Shown: positions 1-7,741 of the stretch, in pieces
Layout of the letters: every line of letters begins with the position of its first letter
Numbering within the stretch: the stretch's first letter is position 1
Assembly (NCBI GenBank): GCA_946407975.1
Contig: CAMJQC010000016.1
Coordinates: 1-47,046 of the forward strand
Length of the DNA: 47,046 nt
Origin: an uncultured Bacteroidales bacterium
Lineage (GTDB): Bacteria > Bacteroidota > Bacteroidia > Bacteroidales > F082
Direction: 5' to 3'
The notes under the pieces: model-generated
What the model was told of the DNA's origin: nothing
What the model saw: the letters and a program-made list of their open reading frames with translations, nothing else
Database searches by the model: none
Program-made: the position numbers and the translations under genes

Positions 1-2
1 TC

Positions 3-1643
3 GCCAACACGGGCGAGCGCTTTGGCTATTATACCATGTTGGCCATCTTTGTGCTCTTCCTGCAGGCCAAGTTCGGCTACAACGAAGCACAAGCGGGTAA
101 CATCTATGGCATCTTCCTCGGATGCGTCTATTTCATGCCCCTCATCGGTGGTATGCTTGCCGACCGTTTCGGTTATGGCAAAATGGTGAAGTCGGGTATT
201 GTGGTGATGTTCTTAGGTTACTTGCTGTTGGCAATGCCTATGGCAACAACTACGGCAAAGGTCACCATGTTTTCCGCTTTGGCACTTATCGCCATTGGCA
301 CGGGGTTGTTCAAGGGCAACTTGCAGGTGATGGTGGGCAACCTATACGATGAGGCCAAATACAGCGCCTTCCGCGACAATGGCTTTAGCCTGTTCTATAT
401 GGCCATTAACATTGGCTCGATGTTCGCTCCCATGGCGGCGACCAAGGTCACCGACCTCTTTTTGGGCAAGGCGGGCTATACCTACGTGCCGCAGATTCCT
501 TCTCTGGCACACCAATATTTGGATGGTACGATTACTACCGATGCTATGTCAACCTTTGAGGCCTTGGCAGTGCAGCAAGGTGGCAATATCAATGATTTGG
601 CTGGCTTTGCCAATAGCTATATCGATGCGCTGTCGGGTGCCTATAACTACGGATTCGGCGTGGCTTGCATCTCGTTGATTCTCTCCATGGCCATCTATTT
701 GAGTTGCCGCAAGTGGTTCAAGCATGCTGATGTCAACACCAAGCAAGCCAAGGCAATGAAAAGCACGACTGTGAATGTGACGGAACTCTCAAAAGAACAG
801 ACTCGCGAGCGCATCACCGCTTTGGTGATGGTCTTCGCCGTGGTCATCTTCTTCTGGATGTCGTTCCAGCAAGCCGGTCTCTGCTTGACCTACTTCGCTC
901 GCGACTACACGCAAAGCACAGCAAGTGGTTTCACTCGCTTTGGCTTCAATATCTGGTCGTTGACTTTGATTGCCATATCGATTTATACGATGTTTGGGGC
1001 CGCCCAGGCCACCAAGCCCATGAACCGTGGCATCCTGTGTGGCGTTACGACATTCTTGTGGGTCATGGCAGTGATGCTGTATAGGTCCATGCCCGACACC
1101 ATCAACATCCTGCCGCAGCAGTTCCAGCAGTTCAATCCGTTCTTCGTGGTCGCCCTGACGCCGGTCTCAATGGCCGTCTTTGGCGCTTTGGCAAAGAAAG
1201 GCAAGGAGCCTTCGTCGCCTCGTAAGATTGGCCTTGGAATGATTGTCGCTGCATTAGGCTTCCTTATCTTAGTCATCTGTTCCTTCCCCTTGGCCAGTCC
1301 AGCAGAGCTGAAGGCGCAAGGTGGCGTGAGCAGCACTTTGGTTTCGCCCAACTGGCTCATTAGCACCTATTTCGTGCTGACTTTTGCCGAACTGCTGCTG
1401 AGCCCCATTGGTATCTCCTTTGTCACGAAGGTGGCGCCTCCCAAGTACAAGGGCATGATGATGGGTATGTGGTTCTGCGTGACCGCCATCGGCAATTACC
1501 TCACTAGTGTCATCGCGCGCATCTGGGGCACCGGTATGCCGCTTTGGATGGTCTGGGGCGTGCTTGTAGTGCTCTGCCTGCTCTCCGCCGTATTCATTTT
1601 CTCAATTATGAAGCGACTGGAGCGGGCGACCTCGGGTTGCTGA
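3..1643 (+). CDS. POT/PTR2-family proton-coupled oligopeptide transporter, 5' end missing
   Basis: Inner-membrane major-facilitator-type carrier that takes up di- and tripeptides with protons. The reading frame is open from base 3, so the true start lies outside the window. The first visible residues (ANTGERFGYYTM) contain the ERFxYY motif of helix 1, so only a short N-terminal piece is missing. Also visible are a GGMLADRFGYG loop and the PTR2 signature region FYMAINIGS. Many hydrophobic helices follow to the end. It ends in TGA and is followed directly by an intrinsic terminator, so it is the last gene of its transcript. Family is secure; substrate is inferred from the family. Confidence 0.9.
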   Translation, partial: ANTGERFGYYTMLAIFVLFLQAKFGYNEAQAGNIYGIFLGCVYFMPLIGGMLADRFGYGKMVKSGIVVMFLGYLLLAMPMATTTAKVTMFSALALIAIGTGLFKGNLQVMVGNLYDEAKYSAFRDNGFSLFYMAINIGSMFAPMAATKVTDLFLGKAGYTYVPQIPSLAHQYLDGTITTDAMSTFEALAVQQGGNINDLAGFANSYIDALSGAYNYGFGVACISLILSMAIYLSCRKWFKHADVNTKQAKAMKSTTVNVTELSKEQTRERITALVMVFAVVIFFWMSFQQAGLCLTYFARDYTQSTASGFTRFGFNIWSLTLIAISIYTMFGAAQATKPMNRGILCGVTTFLWVMAVMLYRSMPDTINILPQQFQQFNPFFVVALTPVSMAVFGALAKKGKEPSSPRKIGLGMIVAALGFLILVICSFPLASPAELKAQGGVSSTLVSPNWLISTYFVLTFAELLLSPIGISFVTKVAPPKYKGMMMGMWFCVTAIGNYLTSVIARIWGTGMPLWMVWGVLVVLCLLSAVFIFSIMKRLERATSGC

Positions 1644-1659
1644 TAATCAAAATATTAGG

Positions 1660-1699
1660 ATTGTAGGGCTGCTATATTATGACGGCCCTACAATTTTTT
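1660..1699 (+). terminator. Intrinsic terminator after the peptide transporter
   Basis: Perfect 10-bp inverted repeat (ATTGTAGGGC at 1660-1669, GCCCTACAAT at 1685-1694), 15-nt loop, then a run of six T. It lies immediately before the queF promoter box and separates the two transcripts. Confidence 0.85.
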
Positions 1700-1701
1700 A
1701 T

Positions 1702-1709
1702 TATTTTTG
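1702..1709 (+). promoter_or_regulatory. Bacteroidota -7 promoter box for the queuosine operon
   Basis: TATTTTTG fits TAnnTTTG exactly. No clear -33 TTTG is seen because the upstream terminator occupies that position. The in-frame TTG inside this box (1707) should not be read as a start codon. Confidence 0.7.
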
Positions 1710-1727
1710 CAGCCAAATTATAAACCC

Positions 1728-2198
1728 ATGTCAAGAAACGAACAAGAGCTGAAAGGTGTCACGCTGTTGGGCAACCAAAACACGCAGTATAATTACGATT
1801 ATACCCCTGAGGTGCTGGAGACGTTTGAGAATAAACATCCTGAGAACGAATATCTTGTGACCTTGGACTGTCCCGAGTTTACCTCTTTGTGCCCTAAGAC
1901 GGGTCAGCCCGACTTTGGTCGCCTGATTATCAACTATATTCCACGCACGCTGATGGTCGAGAGCAAGAGCCTGAAGCTCTATCTCTTCAGCTTCCGCAAC
2001 CATGGCGACTTCCACGAGGACTGCGTCAACATCATCATGAAGGACTTGGTCAAGCTGATGGATCCCAAGTATTTGGAGGTCATCGGGCTTTTCAATCCTC
2101 GTGGCGGCATCTCCATCAAGCCCTTCGCCAACTACGGCGATGCCGAGCATCAGGACATGGTGAAACAACGTTTAATGTCAGCTTTCCATAACGCATGA
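1728..2198 (+). CDS. queF: NADPH-dependent 7-cyano-7-deazaguanine reductase QueF
   Basis: Cytoplasmic enzyme that reduces the nitrile of preQ0 to the aminomethyl group of preQ1, the base inserted into tRNA on the way to queuosine. The 156-residue protein is the short, unimodular QueF type. Cys55 (in [13 protein letters not shown]) is the expected nucleophile that forms the thioimide, with Asp62 nearby. The QueF motif [14 protein letters not shown] (78-91) is complete and binds NADPH. I chose ATG 1728, not the in-frame TTG at 1707, because the TTG lies in the promoter box. First gene of queFCDE; its stop overlaps the queC start by 4 bp. Confidence 0.97.
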   Translation: MSRNEQELKGVTLLGNQNTQYNYDYTPEVLETFENKHPENEYLVTLDCPEFTSLCPKTGQPDFGRLIINYIPRTLMVESKSLKLYLFSFRNHGDFHEDCVNIIMKDLVKLMDPKYLEVIGLFNPRGGISIKPFANYGDAEHQDMVKQRLMSAFHNA

Positions 2199-2848
2199 AA
2201 GACGCTGTGATTATCATCTCGGGTGGCATGGACTCGACGACCATGCTCTATGAGTTTAAGGATGAAATCGCCTTGGCCATTACCTTCGACTACGGCTCCA
2301 CCCAGAACGGCCGTGAGCGCATTTGCGCTATCACCCATTGCCAACGTCTTGGTGTCAAGCATATCGTCGTACCTTTGGAGTTTATGCATCGCTATTTCAA
2401 GAGCGCCTTGCTGATGACGGCTGACGACATCCCTGAAGGCAACTACGACGACGAGAACATGAAGTCGACGGTGGTGCCTTTCCGCAATGGCATCATGTTG
2501 GCTGTCGCTGCTGGTATTGCGGAGAGTAATGGCTTGAAACGCGTGATGATAGCCAACCATGCTGGTGACCACTCCATCTATCCCGACTGCCGCCCTGGTT
2601 TCGTCAATGCGATGTCGGAGGCCATGTCGGCGGGAACATATGAGAATATCAAGGTCTTTGCGCCTTATACCTACCTGAGCAAAAAAGAGATAGCTGAGCA
2701 TGGCAAGGCTCTGGGCTTGGATTACTCCGAGACCTATTCCTGCTATAAAGGTGGCGAGAAACACTGCGGCAAATGCGGCACCTGCCGCGAACGCCGTCAA
2801 GCCTTGCTCGATGCCGGCATCGAAGACCACACCGAATACGAATCGTAA
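2195..2848 (+). CDS. queC: 7-cyano-7-deazaguanine (preQ0) synthase QueC
   Basis: ATP-dependent enzyme that converts 7-carboxy-7-deazaguanine and ammonia to preQ0. The 217-residue protein has the PP-loop SGGMDS at residues 9-14 for ATP. Near the C-terminus four cysteines (183, 191, 194, 197) form the expected zinc site. Length is normal for the family. ATG overlaps the queF stop (ATGA), which suggests translational coupling. It supplies the substrate of QueF, so the gene order mirrors consecutive late steps of the pathway. Confidence 0.97.
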   Translation: MKDAVIIISGGMDSTTMLYEFKDEIALAITFDYGSTQNGRERICAITHCQRLGVKHIVVPLEFMHRYFKSALLMTADDIPEGNYDDENMKSTVVPFRNGIMLAVAAGIAESNGLKRVMIANHAGDHSIYPDCRPGFVNAMSEAMSAGTYENIKVFAPYTYLSKKEIAEHGKALGLDYSETYSCYKGGEKHCGKCGTCRERRQALLDAGIEDHTEYES

Positions 2849-2875
2849 TTATCAATTATCAATTCTCAACTGAAC

Positions 2876-3229
2876 ATGTATTACGTCAGAAAAACCCTAG
2901 AAATATCCGCATGTCACCAGCTTTATCTCGACTATGAGAGCAAGTGCGAGAACCTGCATGGCCACAACTGGAAAGTCAATGTGTATTGTCGCGCCGAAAA
3001 GCTCGATAGCAACGGCATGGTGTGTGACTTCACCGAAATCAAGCGCTTGATACACGGAAAGATTGACCATACCAACATCAACGATGTCCTCGATTTCAAT
3101 CCTACGGCTGAGAATCTGGCCAAATGGATTGTGGATACCGTACCGAACTGCTATCGTGCCGACGTGTGGGAGTCGCGCGACAACAAAGCCTCTTATATCA
3201 AGGACGACGTGCCTCAAAACTTTGATTGA
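2876..3229 (+). CDS. queD: 6-carboxy-5,6,7,8-tetrahydropterin synthase QueD
   Basis: Makes 6-carboxytetrahydropterin from dihydroneopterin triphosphate, the first dedicated step toward preQ0. Zinc ligands His14, His28 and His30 are present, and catalytic Cys24 sits in the CxxxHGH motif (CENLHGH). Asp64-His65 and the PTAENLAKW segment (residues 76-84) are also typical. At 117 residues it is at the short end but complete. It lies 27 bp after queC. The upstream enzyme GTP cyclohydrolase I (FolE) is not in this window. Confidence 0.95.
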   Translation: MYYVRKTLEISACHQLYLDYESKCENLHGHNWKVNVYCRAEKLDSNGMVCDFTEIKRLIHGKIDHTNINDVLDFNPTAENLAKWIVDTVPNCYRADVWESRDNKASYIKDDVPQNFD

Positions 3230-3820
3230 GTGTACCGCATCAACGAAATATTCTGTTCTTTGCAAGGCGAGGGTTTCCATTCCGGAACCCCCAGTGTCTT
3301 CGTGCGTTTCAGCGGTTGCAACCTGCGATGCCATTTCTGCGATACCCGGCATCAAGAGGGCAAAATGATGTCGCTGCAGACGATTGCGGACGAGGTGAAC
3401 CGTTATCCCGAAGTCCGTTGGATTATTCTTACAGGTGGCGAGCCTTCATTGTATATCGATGAAGAGTTTTTGTCGGAGTTGAAGCAAAAGACTGACAAGA
3501 AAATCGCCATTGAGACCAACGGCACTCGACAGTTGCCCGCAGCCATCGACTGGGTGACGTTTTCTCCTAAGATGGCGTTCCCTGGCGGTGATTTGGAACT
3601 TTGTGTGCTGTCTCGATGCGATGAGCTGAAAGTGGTGTATTGCGGACAGGATCTTGATCAATACGAAGGTATTCAGACAGAGAACCGTTTCTTGCAACCC
3701 TGTTATTCGGAAAACGAGTCGGAATATCAGGAGAACCTGAAAGCCTGCATCAATGCGGTAATGCTAAACCCACAATGGCGCTTGTCATTGCAGATACATC
3801 GTATTTTGGGCATACGGTAA
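3230..3820 (+). CDS. queE: 7-carboxy-7-deazaguanine synthase QueE (radical SAM)
   Basis: Radical S-adenosylmethionine enzyme that contracts the pterin ring of 6-carboxytetrahydropterin to 7-carboxy-7-deazaguanine. Cys30, Cys34 and Cys37 form the CxxxCxxC site for the [4Fe-4S] cluster; the substrate-side motif SLQGEG (10-15) and TGGEP (68-72) are present. The start is a GTG placed directly after the queD TGA with no gap, so translation probably depends on termination of queD. At 196 residues it is somewhat shorter than many QueE proteins but has no internal break. Last gene of the operon, convergent with the next gene at a 13-bp gap. Confidence 0.95.
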   Translation: MYRINEIFCSLQGEGFHSGTPSVFVRFSGCNLRCHFCDTRHQEGKMMSLQTIADEVNRYPEVRWIILTGGEPSLYIDEEFLSELKQKTDKKIAIETNGTRQLPAAIDWVTFSPKMAFPGGDLELCVLSRCDELKVVYCGQDLDQYEGIQTENRFLQPCYSENESEYQENLKACINAVMLNPQWRLSLQIHRILGIR

Positions 3821-3833
3821 CTGCCCTGTAGCC

Positions 3834-4589
3834 TTATTTGTGGTTGTTTTTCCTGACATATCCCTTTGCCTCGCTGTAGATCAGAAACACAGCGGGCTTT
3901 TTGTTTAAATCACCTTTGTATTTCTTCCATGCTGCAATTTCCTGACTGATGATGAGCTCGTCTTCGCAGGTGATGTTTGAAGCGATGCAGAGGCGGGTGC
4001 CAGGGTGGAGGTTTTTGCACAGATCCTCAAGCATGGTGTTGTTGCGGAAAGGCGTCTCGATGAACAGCTCCGTCTCGTTGTTGGCGGCCGATCTGCGTTC
4101 CAAGTCTTTGATGGCGTTTTGCCGTTCTGGGCTTTTTATGGGAAGATAGCCGTGGAAAGCAAATGCCTGCCCGTTGAATCCTGAGGCCATTAGCGCCAGG
4201 ATCATGGCATTGGGTCCGGTGAGGGGGACGACTTGGATGCCGGCAGAATGAGCCAGGTCGACAATCAGAGCGCCGGGGTCGGCGACGCAAGGGGTACCAG
4301 CCTCCGACATGAGTCCCATGTCTTCGCCCCGCAGGCAGGGGCCGAGGAACTCCATCAGGTCGGGTTCGCCTTTCTGATGCTTGTCAATTTCGATGAACTC
4401 CATGTCGTCGATGGCGTTGTCCATCCCGATGCGGCTTAAGACGCGACGTGTGGTGCGGGTGTTCTCGACAACAAAATACTTCAACCTTTTTACGATTTCG
4501 AGCGTGCCATTGGGCAACACCGATTCGGGCTTGGTGGCGCCAAGCAGGTTGGGAACGAGAAATAGCTTTCCGAAGTTATTGGAAATCAT
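3834..4589 (-). CDS. RsmI-like SAM-dependent methyltransferase (tetrapyrrole methylase fold)
   Basis: Predicted cytoplasmic S-adenosylmethionine methyltransferase related to RsmI, which 2'-O-methylates C1402 of 16S rRNA. The RsmI signature SEAGTPCVADPG (95-106) and the segment VENTRTTRRVL (41-51) are clear. The usual N-terminal ATPIGNL-type motif is altered to VPNLLGA, and the C-terminal extension of true RsmI is absent. This makes it a member of the short RsmI-like branch, so rRNA as substrate is not certain. It starts 10 bp after dnaA ends and is probably co-transcribed with it. Confidence 0.85.
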   Translation of the reverse strand: MISNNFGKLFLVPNLLGATKPESVLPNGTLEIVKRLKYFVVENTRTTRRVLSRIGMDNAIDDMEFIEIDKHQKGEPDLMEFLGPCLRGEDMGLMSEAGTPCVADPGALIVDLAHSAGIQVVPLTGPNAMILALMASGFNGQAFAFHGYLPIKSPERQNAIKDLERRSAANNETELFIETPFRNNTMLEDLCKNLHPGTRLCIASNITCEDELIISQEIAAWKKYKGDLNKKPAVFLIYSEAKGYVRKNNHK

Positions 4590-4599
4590 TGTATTGGGA

Positions 4600-6018
4600 T
4601 TATCCTAGGATCTTCTTTTCGATGTCGTCCAACATGCGCTTGAACTGCTTGTCGGTATCGAGGCGGTCGGATACCGTCTTGCAGGCATGGTGGACGGTGG
4701 CGTGGTCCTTGTTGCCACATTGTTTGCCAATAGAGGCCAGGCTGGCATTGGAATATTTTTTGGCCATGTACATGGCTACTTGTCGTGTCTGCACTACCTG
4801 GTGCTTGCGGGTGTTGAGCGAGAGGTTGTCGACAGGGATGTTGAAATAGTCGCAGACGATGTTGATGATGTATTCGACTGACACTTCTTTGACATAGGAG
4901 CGGATGAAGCGGTCAATTGTCTGTTTGGCCAGGTCAAGGGTGATGGTCTTTTTGTTGAGAGAGGCTTGTGCCACCAACGAAATCAGCACGCCTTCCAGTT
5001 CGCGGACATTGGTCCTGATGTTGGTGGCAAGGTAATCCACGACTTCGTCAGACAGAACTATGCCATTGGTGTAGAGCTTGTGCTTCAGGATGGCCAGCCT
5101 CGTGTTGATGTCAGGCATCTGCAACTCCGCTGTGAGTCCCCAGATGAAACGCGATAGCAGGCGTTTCTCCATATCCTGCAAGTCGGCAGGCAGCTTGTCA
5201 CTTGTGATGACCAGTTGCTTGTTGTTCTGATGCAGATAGTTGAAGATGTGGAAGAAAGCTTCTTGCGTCATGGTCTTCTTGGCAAGAAACTGGATGTCGT
5301 CGATGATGAGCACGTCGATCATCTGGTAGAAATGGACGAAGTTGTTCAGGTTCTTGTCGCGCGAGGCTGTGACATATTGGTTGATAAACTGCTCTGCTTG
5401 TACGTACAGGACGGTCTTTTCGGGATGCAGGCGTTTTACTTCCAGTCCGATGGCGTGGCAAAGGTGGGTCTTGCCCAAGCCCGTGCTGCTGTAGATGAGC
5501 AGGGGGTTGAAAGCGGTTTTACCTGGATTCTTGGCCACTTCTAATCCGCCTTGACGGGCTACGCGGTTGCAATCGCCTTCGATGAAGTTGTCAAAAGTGT
5601 AGTTCTCGTTCAGCTGCGGATCGATCTGGAGTTTTTTCAGTCCCGGAATGATAAAGGGATTGATGGGGGCGTCCGATGGAATTTCAGAATGCGGTCTCCC
5701 AAGGGGATTTTTCGTCTCTACATAATCGGAACTCGGCATCTTGATGGTGACAGACTTGTCGGAACTATCCATCAATACGCTATATTCCAGCTTCCCAAAA
5801 GGACCAATGACCTTTTTGATGGTCTTTTTCAGCAGGTCGATGTATTTGTCCTCGAGCCATTCGTAGAAAAACTGACTCGGAACCTGAATGGTCAACACGT
5901 CATTTTCAAGAGAAATGGGCTTGATAGGCCTGAACCAGGTGTCAAAGCTTTCTTCGGAGGTGTTGTCCTTGATTACCCCCAAGCATTGATTCCATGTTTC
6001 TATATGCCTGCTAGCCAT
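4600..6018 (-). CDS. dnaA: Chromosomal replication initiator DnaA
   Basis: AAA+ ATPase that binds DnaA boxes and opens the origin. The 472-residue protein has domain I (about 1-85), a linker, the AAA+ core and a C-terminal DNA-binding domain with GNKDHATVHHACKTV (435-449), the box-recognition signature. Walker B LIIDD is at 237-241. Walker A reads SSTGLGKT (177-184); the usual first glycine is a serine, which is unusual. The neighbour is a methyltransferase, not dnaN or recF. A -7 box about 100 bp upstream (6118-6125) probably drives it. Confidence 0.97.
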   Translation of the reverse strand: MASRHIETWNQCLGVIKDNTSEESFDTWFRPIKPISLENDVLTIQVPSQFFYEWLEDKYIDLLKKTIKKVIGPFGKLEYSVLMDSSDKSVTIKMPSSDYVETKNPLGRPHSEIPSDAPINPFIIPGLKKLQIDPQLNENYTFDNFIEGDCNRVARQGGLEVAKNPGKTAFNPLLIYSSTGLGKTHLCHAIGLEVKRLHPEKTVLYVQAEQFINQYVTASRDKNLNNFVHFYQMIDVLIIDDIQFLAKKTMTQEAFFHIFNYLHQNNKQLVITSDKLPADLQDMEKRLLSRFIWGLTAELQMPDINTRLAILKHKLYTNGIVLSDEVVDYLATNIRTNVRELEGVLISLVAQASLNKKTITLDLAKQTIDRFIRSYVKEVSVEYIINIVCDYFNIPVDNLSLNTRKHQVVQTRQVAMYMAKKYSNASLASIGKQCGNKDHATVHHACKTVSDRLDTDKQFKRMLDDIEKKILG

Positions 6019-6227
6019 TCAGAATGCAGTTGTTTATTAGTAGTCTGTCGTGTTTATACTCGCTTTTGCGATGAAAAGGATCCCGATTTTTTATCGGTTG
6101 AGCTTGCAAAAGTCGGACAAAAATAGTTGATAAAAAAGTTTTTTTTCTATTGAATTTAAATTATTTTCTCTATAAAATACGAGGCAAAAAGGATCTGTTT
6201 TTAAGTGCCGTTTTATATTAATTTGAT
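6019..6227. other. A/T-rich intergenic region upstream of dnaA
   Basis: About 210 bp without a gene. It holds long A and T runs, including a TTGATAAAAAA element near 6127, and one minus-strand promoter box at 6118-6125. I searched by eye for TTATCCACA-type DnaA boxes on both strands and found none, so I do not call an origin here. Confidence 0.5.
6118..6125 (-). promoter_or_regulatory. -7 promoter box for dnaA
   Basis: Read on the minus strand the sequence is TATTTTTG, an exact TAnnTTTG match. It gives dnaA a leader of roughly 95 nt. No clear -33 TTTG is visible. Confidence 0.55.
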
Positions 6228-6839
6228 TTATAATGTCTTAATGTGTTTTACCGAAACTCCGTATATGTTGCTGAATTTTGTGGCAATTTTTTCCGCGTTT
6301 TTTTTCCTTGTTGAAAACTCAAGATAACAATCTAATTCGAAACGAGGATTCAGCTGCTCCAGATTCTCCTCTTTCATGATGCGCATCACTTCGTTCATCA
6401 AAGGATAGGCGAATTCCAAACTGTAAAATTCATTTATGGTTTTTTCCACAATCGTCGCGTTGTCAAGGGCTTCGCGTGCCGCCGTCTTATACGCATTGAT
6501 GAGTCCGCTGGTGCCCAATTTGATGCCGCCGAAGTATCGGGTGACTACCACGCAGACATTGGTGACGTCCTTTGAAAGGATTTGGTTTAGGATAGGCTTG
6601 CCAGCTGTCCCCGAGGGCTCGCCGTCGTCGCTGGATCGAAACTGTTTCATGTCAGGGCCCAGCATATAGGCGTAGCAATGATGACGGGCGTCGTAGTATT
6701 GCTTTTTGATATCGCCAATGGCGCTTTTCGCTTCTTCTTCGCTCATTACAGTGAAAGCTGAGGCGATGAATTTGCTGCCTTTTTCTTTGTACAGGCCTTC
6801 TCCAGGACTGGATAACATGTTGTAGGTGTCGTCGTTCAT
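6228..6839 (-). CDS. yigZ: YigZ/IMPACT family protein (UPF0029)
   Basis: Conserved protein of the YigZ/IMPACT family, two-domain with a ribosomal-S5-like fold; its bacterial role is not settled. The family signature is complete: RSSDDGEPSGTAGKPIL (68-84) and VVVTRYFGGIKLGTSGLI (97-114). The C-terminal part (about 135-200) fits the DUF1949 domain. At 203 residues the length is normal. Its ATG overlaps the stop of the EamA transporter by 4 bp, so the two form a coupled pair. Confidence 0.9.
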   Translation of the reverse strand: MNDDTYNMLSSPGEGLYKEKGSKFIASAFTVMSEEEAKSAIGDIKKQYYDARHHCYAYMLGPDMKQFRSSDDGEPSGTAGKPILNQILSKDVTNVCVVVTRYFGGIKLGTSGLINAYKTAAREALDNATIVEKTINEFYSLEFAYPLMNEVMRIMKEENLEQLNPRFELDCYLEFSTRKKNAEKIATKFSNIYGVSVKHIKTL

Positions 6840-7705
6840 GCTTTTTGAGTAATTAAAATGACGGCAAGGATGGCTAAAGCCAAGCCGATATAGTTTTTGG
6901 CGGACAGTTTCTCTTTGAATAAGAGGACGCCGCAGAGCGTGGTGGCGATTACGACGCCGATGTTATAAATAGGGAAGAGATAGACGTTGTCGAAGATCCG
7001 CATACATTGGTACATGCAGTAAGTGGAAAAGAAGTTGACCACACCCAAAACGATGCCTCCCACGGTGTTTTTCCAATGAAAACGTGACTTGCCTTTAACC
7101 TTGTCAAAGAGGACGATAAGAAGCCCAAATAGCAGAGCGATGAAATAGATGAAGGCGATCATGAAGTTCATGTTCGTAGCGGTGCTGAGCCGTTCGGTGA
7201 ATTTCATCAACACATCGCCGATGCCGGTGCCGAAAAAGATGATGACAGGCAACGCCACTATCCATCCGCTGGCTTTGACGGTAGACGAGTCCTCTTTTTT
7301 CTTTCCAACGATTAATACAAGTGCAACCAGTGCCAGTGCGATGCCAATGATAAGGGTGACGCTGGTCTTGTCGCCGAAATAGAAGATGCCCAGCAATGTC
7401 GGGATGACAACGGACAGCTTGCTCGAAAGGGAAGTGACGGCGATACCCGCCCGCTGACTGGAATAACTCATCAGAAGATAGGTGAAGATGAACCAGAAGC
7501 CGGTCAACAAAGACAACTCCAGCCAGGGGGCTTTGACGACTTGTTCGACGGTCGGATAGTTGTGTACCATCAGCATCCCGATAATCGTGGCGGTGGCGTA
7601 GTTGGCCGCGATGCCGCGATGGTTGTCGATGCCATAACGCTCGAAGAGGCGCATTACGACAAAAACGCCCGTTGAACACAAGATGGCCAGAATGAGATGT
7701 TGCAT
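6836..7705 (-). CDS. EamA/DMT-superfamily transporter
   Basis: Predicted inner-membrane carrier of the drug/metabolite transporter superfamily; substrate unknown. The 289 residues contain about ten hydrophobic segments arranged as two similar halves. The C-terminal half ends with the family-like pattern of a helix, an SAKNYIGLALAI segment and a final helix. I start at ATG 7705 (MQHLILAIL), since the longer frame to 7729 runs through the promoter box. With this start the -7 box lies only 4 nt upstream, so the mRNA may be leaderless. Coupled to yigZ downstream. Confidence 0.82.
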   Translation of the reverse strand: MQHLILAILCSTGVFVVMRLFERYGIDNHRGIAANYATATIIGMLMVHNYPTVEQVVKAPWLELSLLTGFWFIFTYLLMSYSSQRAGIAVTSLSSKLSVVIPTLLGIFYFGDKTSVTLIIGIALALVALVLIVGKKKEDSSTVKASGWIVALPVIIFFGTGIGDVLMKFTERLSTATNMNFMIAFIYFIALLFGLLIVLFDKVKGKSRFHWKNTVGGIVLGVVNFFSTYCMYQCMRIFDNVYLFPIYNIGVVIATTLCGVLLFKEKLSAKNYIGLALAILAVILITQKA

Positions 7706-7709
7706 AGTG

Positions 7710-7717
7710 CAAAGATA
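7710..7717 (-). promoter_or_regulatory. -7 promoter box for the EamA transporter-yigZ operon
   Basis: Minus strand reads TATCTTTG (TAnnTTTG). It ends 4 nt before the chosen ATG and lies 12 bp from the oppositely directed box of prmC. Confidence 0.7.
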
Positions 7718-7729
7718 GGAAGATTTCAT

Positions 7730-7737
7730 TATTTTTG
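7730..7737 (+). promoter_or_regulatory. -7 promoter box for prmC
   Basis: TATTTTTG on the plus strand, ending 4 nt before ATG 7742. Divergent from the box at 7710-7717. Confidence 0.7.
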
Positions 7738-7741
7738 CCTC

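Noticed and set aside
1707-1727. In-frame TTG start extending queF by seven residues
   Set aside because: The TTG lies inside the -7 promoter box and would be at or before the transcription start; ATG 1728 places catalytic Cys at 55 as in known QueF.
1644-1727. PreQ1 riboswitch before queF
   Set aside because: The only hairpin here is the perfect terminator stem of the upstream gene, and the predicted transcript starts after it, leaving a leader too short for a riboswitch.
6019-6227. Origin of replication next to dnaA
   Set aside because: A/T-rich, but I found no DnaA-box-like sequences on either strand.
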